Assembly: GCA_024682555.1 (NCBI GenBank) | Contig: JAIKZD010000114.1 | Location: forward strand, 1 to 64,000 | From: Lachnospiraceae bacterium | GTDB taxonomy: Bacteria > Bacillota > Clostridia > Lachnospirales > Lachnospiraceae | Direction of reading: 5' to 3' | DNA length: 64,000 nt | In this document: positions 60,519-64,000 of the stretch, one piece after another | How positions within the stretch are numbered: the first letter of the stretch is position 1 | Layout of the letters: every line of letters begins with the position of its first letter | The notes under the pieces: model-generated | What the model saw: the letters and a program-made list of their open reading frames with translations, nothing else | The model's database searches: none | What the model was told of the DNA's origin: nothing | Translations under genes and position numbers: made by a program

Positions 60519-60533
60519 CCCCCCATGGCCTTT
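60494..60533. terminator. Bidirectional terminator between AraC and lipoprotein genes
   Basis: 40-base hairpin: 19-base arms with two mismatches around a CC loop (60494-60512 and 60515-60533, ends AAAGGCC/GGCCTTT). The 5' arm includes the last AraC codons and the loop region the stop. It is followed by TTATATC on the plus strand. Confidence 0.7.
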
Positions 60534-60543
60534 ATATCGGAAT

Positions 60544-62253
60544 TTAGTAGAGAGGCTCCTCAAGAAACTCCCTTACCTCGGGAAGCTCCACCGGATCCCA
60601 TCCGAAATCCTGATAGGCGGTTATATCAAGGCCATTATATTCCACATAGGCTGCTATGAGCTGACCTCTTACATCCTCGCGTCTTTCCTCGCTTAAATTG
60701 ATGAATTCGTTATAACGGTCACCGAAGATCCTTTTTGCGCTTGAGTCATATTCGGATCCGTCAAGGACGGGATCCATCTCCACAACTTCATAACCTCCGG
60801 GAACATCCTGCACATACAGTGCACCGGGATGGGAACCGCCGGATACGCATTCAAGGATGTCGCCGTTCTTTTTATAGTTATAGACCTCAAAGTTCCCGTA
60901 AGCAACAAATCTGTATTTATCGGGATCATCGGTTCCGTCAACGGCTATGATCACCGGACAGGGTATCGTTACATCACCTTCCGAATATTCATCCCCGAAT
61001 TCATCCACGATATAATCACAGATCGTCGAGAAGAAGAGCTCCGGTCCGGTATATTCAAAGGGAGGGAGAGAGGCCTTCTTTTCTCCGTCAGCCTTTTTTG
61101 CATCCGTGTTTCCTGCGGCATTAAAGTCCGAAAGTGGCATATAATCAAACCTTACACAGGAATTATCCATTTCGTCATAAGCCGTTTCATATTCGTCTTC
61201 CGGAACGGTCTGGTATCCTTCCCCGTCATAGGTAAGCATCCAGGGATTCTCCTCATCATCATAGGAATCGTATTTATATCCGTACTGTAATACCATATCC
61301 GTTGAATTGGGTTCAAGATTGTATATATCAAATCCGGATTCACCGGCTCCCGCGGACCAGATATTGCAGATGAAATTATCGCCGTAATCGAAGTATCTGT
61401 TTCTTGCGGTTCCGTTTATGACAAAGGCAGGCTCCCTGTCAACCATCGTATAAATATCATAAACAACGCCCTTGAACTCACCCTCTCCGAACACACCGAT
61501 GAAAAGCTCGTCTATGCCGTCGCTGTTAATGTCCTGATAAGCATAGCCTATCTCTTCAAGAGGATCATCCTCGGCATTCATTGCAGCAACATAGAGTTCT
61601 TCGCTTATATCCGCATTTTCAAACATGCTGTCTTCGGTAAGGTTTCCAAGTGTCTGTGCATATTCCGAAAGCACATCTTTATAGAGATCTTCGCCCATTA
61701 TGCCTGCACCTTCCTCATAGGTAAACCCGTCCGCACCGGTTATGGAAGCAAGTATATCATCCGCGGCATCCTCGGCCGTTTTTATATCCTCGGGAATATC
61801 GGGAAGCTCGTAATCCCACTGGATCTCGGTCGCATAACCCCTCACCATGTCATATTGATCCCCGTTATCTCCCGTAAGTTCTCCTATCTTTACATAGGGA
61901 CCTCCGGCATACTCTCTGGGAAGGGATACAGCCCAGACGGATAGAATATGTCCGCCGAAGCCTTTATCAAACCATTCTCTGACGAAAATGTCCATTCTGT
62001 CTTCCGTAACGTCAACCTTAATGATATCCGCAACACTCTCGGGGATCTCGATCTCAAACAGATCATTTGCGTATCTGTATCCCTCATCCGTGATCTCCAC
62101 AGGTTCTTCGCTCTGCTCAGCTGTATCGGAAACGGCGGTCTTATCCTCGGGCCCGTTAAATCCTATGGCAGAATCCGGAGTAGATCCGCAGCCTGCAAGC
62201 TGGCAGACGGTAAGTCCCGCAAGCAGTAATAATACCGGCAACTTTTTTTTCAT
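60544..62253 (-). CDS. Uncharacterised lipoprotein with EF-hand-like loop
   Basis: 569 residues. Lipobox LAGC after a 20-residue hydrophobic signal, then an acidic linker (SDTAEQSEEPVE). At about 236-247 an EF-hand-like segment DINSDGIDELFIG occurs; this DxNxDGxDEL form is common in extracellular FG-GAP-like or calcium-binding domains. The C-terminal half has further acidic repeats. I do not recognise a catalytic domain. GGAGGA ribosome site eight bases before ATG. No close gene shares its strand apart from a tiny ORF upstream. Function unknown. Confidence 0.75.
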   Translation of the reverse strand: MKKKLPVLLLLAGLTVCQLAGCGSTPDSAIGFNGPEDKTAVSDTAEQSEEPVEITDEGYRYANDLFEIEIPESVADIIKVDVTEDRMDIFVREWFDKGFGGHILSVWAVSLPREYAGGPYVKIGELTGDNGDQYDMVRGYATEIQWDYELPDIPEDIKTAEDAADDILASITGADGFTYEEGAGIMGEDLYKDVLSEYAQTLGNLTEDSMFENADISEELYVAAMNAEDDPLEEIGYAYQDINSDGIDELFIGVFGEGEFKGVVYDIYTMVDREPAFVINGTARNRYFDYGDNFICNIWSAGAGESGFDIYNLEPNSTDMVLQYGYKYDSYDDEENPWMLTYDGEGYQTVPEDEYETAYDEMDNSCVRFDYMPLSDFNAAGNTDAKKADGEKKASLPPFEYTGPELFFSTICDYIVDEFGDEYSEGDVTIPCPVIIAVDGTDDPDKYRFVAYGNFEVYNYKKNGDILECVSGGSHPGALYVQDVPGGYEVVEMDPVLDGSEYDSSAKRIFGDRYNEFINLSEERREDVRGQLIAAYVEYNGLDITAYQDFGWDPVELPEVREFLEEPLY

Positions 62254-62414
62254 ATGTCAATTCCTCCTGTCTTATTATTGATCCATATCATAAATATCTA
62301 TATTAATTCCGTGTACATGATCCCTCCGGAACAGATCCCTGATCCCTATATCCTGATACCCGGAGTCTGGCTATATTTTATCCGTTTATTCCGTATTTCG
62401 CAAATAAATGATGA

Positions 62415-62447
62415 GCCCCCTGAAAGTCTTATGTCCTTTCAGGGGGC
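62415..62447 (-). terminator. Strong hairpin downstream of the tiny ORF
   Basis: Perfect 12-bp stem (62415-62426 GCCCCCTGAAAG, 62436-62447) with a 9-base loop. No long T run follows; the minus strand reads TCATCATTTATTTG. It may end the short transcript from 62655 or stabilise it. Confidence 0.55.
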
Positions 62448-62495
62448 CCCGCCTTATGAATTTCCGGCTGTTATTTTACGCAAAGGAGAGTATAT

Positions 62496-62567
62496 TCAGT
62501 CCCACTTAACCGAATGTGAACATTCCTCATAATACTCTTCGATAAAGGATAATAACTTCTTTAACAT
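62496..62567 (-). CDS. Possible 23-residue small protein
   Basis: Short open frame with sequence MLKKLLSFIEEYYEECSHSVKWD, preceded by a strong AGGAGG ribosome site (nine bases before ATG). It lies downstream of a minus-strand promoter (62662-62690) and is followed by a strong hairpin at 62415-62447. The residues form an amphipathic pattern. It is too short to be sure, but the promoter, ribosome site, ORF and hairpin order looks like a real small gene. Divergent from the LysR gene, whose regulator could control it. Another six-codon frame with a good ribosome site lies further downstream before the lipoprotein. Confidence 0.4.
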   Translation of the reverse strand: MLKKLLSFIEEYYEECSHSVKWD

Positions 62568-62661
62568 ATCAACCGCCTCCTTTTGTGATGTGTATTATTA
62601 ACAACTGCCTTAAATCCGGATCTTTGGGGATTTCCGAAGGGTCATCCCTCTTTCTGATCTT

Positions 62662-62690
62662 ATGATAGCGCTTTACATCTTCCGGGTAAA
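62662..62690 (-). promoter_or_regulatory. Minus-strand promoter facing away from LysR
   Basis: TTTACC (62685-62690), 17-base spacer, TATCAT (62662-62667) with GC before the -10. It overlaps the plus-strand LysR promoter, so the two are mutually exclusive. Expected start near 62655. Confidence 0.55.
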
Positions 62691-62728
62691 ATACATATAA
62701 TAGAGGGGTAATGATACCTTTTAGGTAT
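62672..62728 (+). promoter_or_regulatory. LysR promoter and LysR-type palindrome
   Basis: TTTACA (62672-62677), 18-base spacer, TATAAT (62696-62701). Just after it lies ATACC-TTTTA-GGTAT (62714-62728), a T-N11-A type palindrome expected for a LysR regulator, near the start point, suited to autorepression. Confidence 0.6.
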
Positions 62729-62758
62729 GGTAATACAAAAGAGCTTCGGGAGGATATC

Positions 62759-63631
62759 ATGGAACTGAGACATTTAAGATATTTTCTTACGGTATGCGAA
62801 GAAATGAATTTTACAAGGGCTGCGGATAAACTGATGATCGCACAGCCTCCGCTTTCAAGACAGATAAAAGATCTTGAGGAGGAGCTTGGAACCTCTCTGT
62901 TTATACGTAACCATCATAAACTTCTGCTTACCGATGAAGGGATCAGGTTCAGGGATTATGCCAACAGGATCGTTACTCTGGCTGACAGATCCGTCGAGGA
63001 CTTAAAAGAGATGCATAAAGGCCTTTTGGGAACGGTCTATATAGCGGAGGTCGAAGGAAAGGCCCCGAGACTTACGGCATCATATATATCCGCTTTTTCC
63101 AAAAAATATCCACACGTCCAGTATAATATCTGGAACGGCAATTCGGATGAGGCGGCACAGAGGGTAAGAAACGGGCTTGCCGATCTTGCGATAATAATGG
63201 AGCCCTTTGATCCCCGGGGGTTTCACAGCATCCCTGTTTATACCGAACCATGGATAGCGATGTTTTCCTCAAAACATCCCCTTGCAGAAACAAAAGGAAA
63301 GACAATACCCTTAAGCAGGCTTGCGGGCTACGAGCTGATCATCCCTTCGAGAGGCTTACGGCTGCAGGAGATAAGTGACTGGTTCTCGCCCCAGGGGATC
63401 ACACCGAAAATAAAGGCAAGGATCTCCAACGCAACCACTGCCTATGAGCTTTGTGAACAGAATGTCGGTGTCGCGATCTATCCCGCAGCCGCAGGTGATA
63501 TGATAAACGATGACAGGGTCTGCATACGGGAGATCACCGATCCGGGCTTCAAGGCCTCATACGTGCTGATATATCCGGATAACCATCCGCTCTCTCCCGT
63601 AGCTGACAAATTCATCGAAGAGATACTCTGA
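62759..63631 (+). CDS. LysR-family transcription regulator
   Basis: 290 residues. N-terminal winged helix (about 1-60: ELRHLRYFLTVCEEMNFTRAADKLMIAQPPLSRQIKDLEEELG) and a periplasmic-binding-like effector domain (about 90-290). The start at 62759 has GGGAGGA just before; the upstream frame extension has no family match. LysR proteins usually control the divergent gene; here the divergent region leads to a 23-residue ORF and a lipoprotein. Effector unknown, but small aromatic or organic acids are usual. Confidence 0.92.
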   Translation: MELRHLRYFLTVCEEMNFTRAADKLMIAQPPLSRQIKDLEEELGTSLFIRNHHKLLLTDEGIRFRDYANRIVTLADRSVEDLKEMHKGLLGTVYIAEVEGKAPRLTASYISAFSKKYPHVQYNIWNGNSDEAAQRVRNGLADLAIIMEPFDPRGFHSIPVYTEPWIAMFSSKHPLAETKGKTIPLSRLAGYELIIPSRGLRLQEISDWFSPQGITPKIKARISNATTAYELCEQNVGVAIYPAAAGDMINDDRVCIREITDPGFKASYVLIYPDNHPLSPVADKFIEEIL

Positions 63632-63635
63632 AAAA

Positions 63636-63866
63636 TCACCGTCTCCACCACCACAAAAATCCTCTGGCGCCAATGGTATCTATACCCGGTACTTTTTCCA
63701 TGCTTTCGTTAATGGTGATGTTGTTGTCCGGGCAGCCTATATCCGCAAGGAACTGTCTGATGCCGGCATGCTTGTTATAATAGCGGTTGCCGTTTGAATG
63801 AGACAGGGGGACGGTTCTTTTGTCTTGTCTCAACAAGACAAAAGAACCGTCCCCCTGTCTGTGCAT
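63636..63866 (-). pseudogene. Orphan coding-like fragment next to a palindromic element
   Basis: Open frame of 76 residues. Its first third (MHRQGDGSFVLLRQDKRTVPLS) is just the translation of the 63801-63860 palindrome. The rest (HSNGNRYYNKHAGIRQFLAD ... GFLWWWRR) has coding-like codon choice but no match I know. There is no ribosome site at the ATG, which lies immediately after the preceding stop. I read it as a degenerate fragment joined to a repeat element, not an active gene. Confidence 0.3.
63801..63860. repeat. Perfect 28-bp palindromic element
   Basis: 28-bp perfect inverted arms (63801-63828, 63833-63860) with loop CTCA. Contains GGGGGACGGTTCTTTTGTC, a repeat type widespread in Firmicutes and thought to be REP-like or mobile. 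It follows the stop codon of the Ig-like gene by six bases, so it may also stop transcription. Confidence 0.85.
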
Positions 63867-64000
63867 TTACTGTACCGTTACGGTGTACTGAACGACTATC
63901 TTCCCGGTAGCATCGGCGGCATAGATCGTTACGTCGGCACCTGAATGAGCGTTCCGATTTATTGTTACCTTACCGCTTTTATTTACGGTTGCCATAGAGG
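63867..64000 (-). CDS. C-terminal end of an Ig-like surface protein (partial)
   Basis: 44 residues and a stop, cut by the window end. The sequence contains VNKSGKVTINRNAHSGADVT and ends VVQYTVTVQ, which matches the end of a bacterial Ig-like (Big_2-type) fold. The gene extends beyond the window and is on the minus strand. Such domains occur in large secreted or surface proteins. Confidence 0.65.
   Translation of the reverse strand, partial: SMATVNKSGKVTINRNAHSGADVTIYAADATGKIVVQYTVTVQ

Noticed and set aside
62254-62532. 92-residue plus-strand frame in the lipoprotein-LysR gap
   Set aside because: It runs through the strong hairpin at 62415-62447, has no ribosome site, and shows no recognisable features; the minus-strand tiny ORF is the better candidate.

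Overview
The window looks like a stretch of chromosome from a low-to-mid GC Firmicute, most likely a Lachnospiraceae member (Butyrivibrio-like rumen or gut anaerobe). The support is indirect: strong AGGAGG-type ribosome binding sites, frequent GTG/TTG starts, an N- plus C-subunit split transketolase, a Gram-positive Tad pilus locus with Flp1-like pilin and lineage-restricted companion proteins, flagellin with a FliS-like chaperone, cellobiose phosphorylase, glgB, and many AraC/YesN-type regulators. There is no rRNA, CRISPR array or complete insertion sequence. One tRNA (Lys, CTT anticodon) is present.

Layout. 89-13003 (minus): a sensory and transport block made of an FbpA-like binding protein, a YesM-type kinase and a YesN-type regulator, then a second binding protein, a fused double permease and an ATPase carrying a large insert, followed by a GH94 cellobiose phosphorylase and phosphoglucomutase. 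13083-15877 (minus): ABC exporter and MurG. 16035-17784 (plus): OmpR-type two-component pair. 17816-21091 (minus): split transketolase, flavodoxin-SCP2 fusion, HIT protein. 21348-25945 (plus): LacI regulator, mannose-6-phosphate isomerase, a membrane-anchored DUF5711-like protein, glucose-6-phosphate isomerase. 26346-35378 (plus): an eleven-gene Tad pilus locus. 35368-40111 (minus): FliS-like protein, flagellin and a very large flagellum-linked protein behind a sigma-28-like promoter. 40194-47018 (minus): diguanylate cyclase, glgB, and a 1085-residue TPR/acidic-repeat/degenerate AAA protein. 47147-52649: rsmA, tatD, tRNA-Lys, nudC-like, galK, and a NUDIX-PgeF fusion. 52646-60518: a carbohydrate (CUT1) ABC operon with GH13, TIM-barrel isomerase and two VOC proteins, facing an AraC regulator. 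60544-64000: lipoprotein, a tiny unlisted ORF, a LysR regulator, a perfect 28-bp palindromic element, and the C-terminal end of an Ig-like protein cut by the window edge.

How the parts fit. Central sugar phosphate metabolism dominates. Cellobiose phosphorylase makes glucose-1-phosphate, phosphoglucomutase makes glucose-6-phosphate, and Pgi, ManA, transketolase and GalK join the same pool, while GlgB stores it as glycogen. The double-permease importer is of the FbpB/AfuB type, whose relatives carry iron or phosphorylated sugars. Its position beside the phosphorylase and mutase makes a phosphorylated sugar or disaccharide plausible, but the sequence does not settle it. The second surface theme is motility and adhesion: a Tad pilus with two prepilin peptidases abuts a flagellin operon, and a diguanylate cyclase lies next to it.

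Best candidates for undescribed biology: the TPR/acidic/AAA-like protein next to a lysine-tailed GlgB; the CUT1-VOC-TIM barrel-GH13 operon; the Cys/His-duplicated pseudopilin of the Tad locus; the ABC ATPase with a roughly 125-residue insert; and the LysR-divergent 23-residue ORF. No database search was run, so family names rest on recognition of motifs and overall sequence character.
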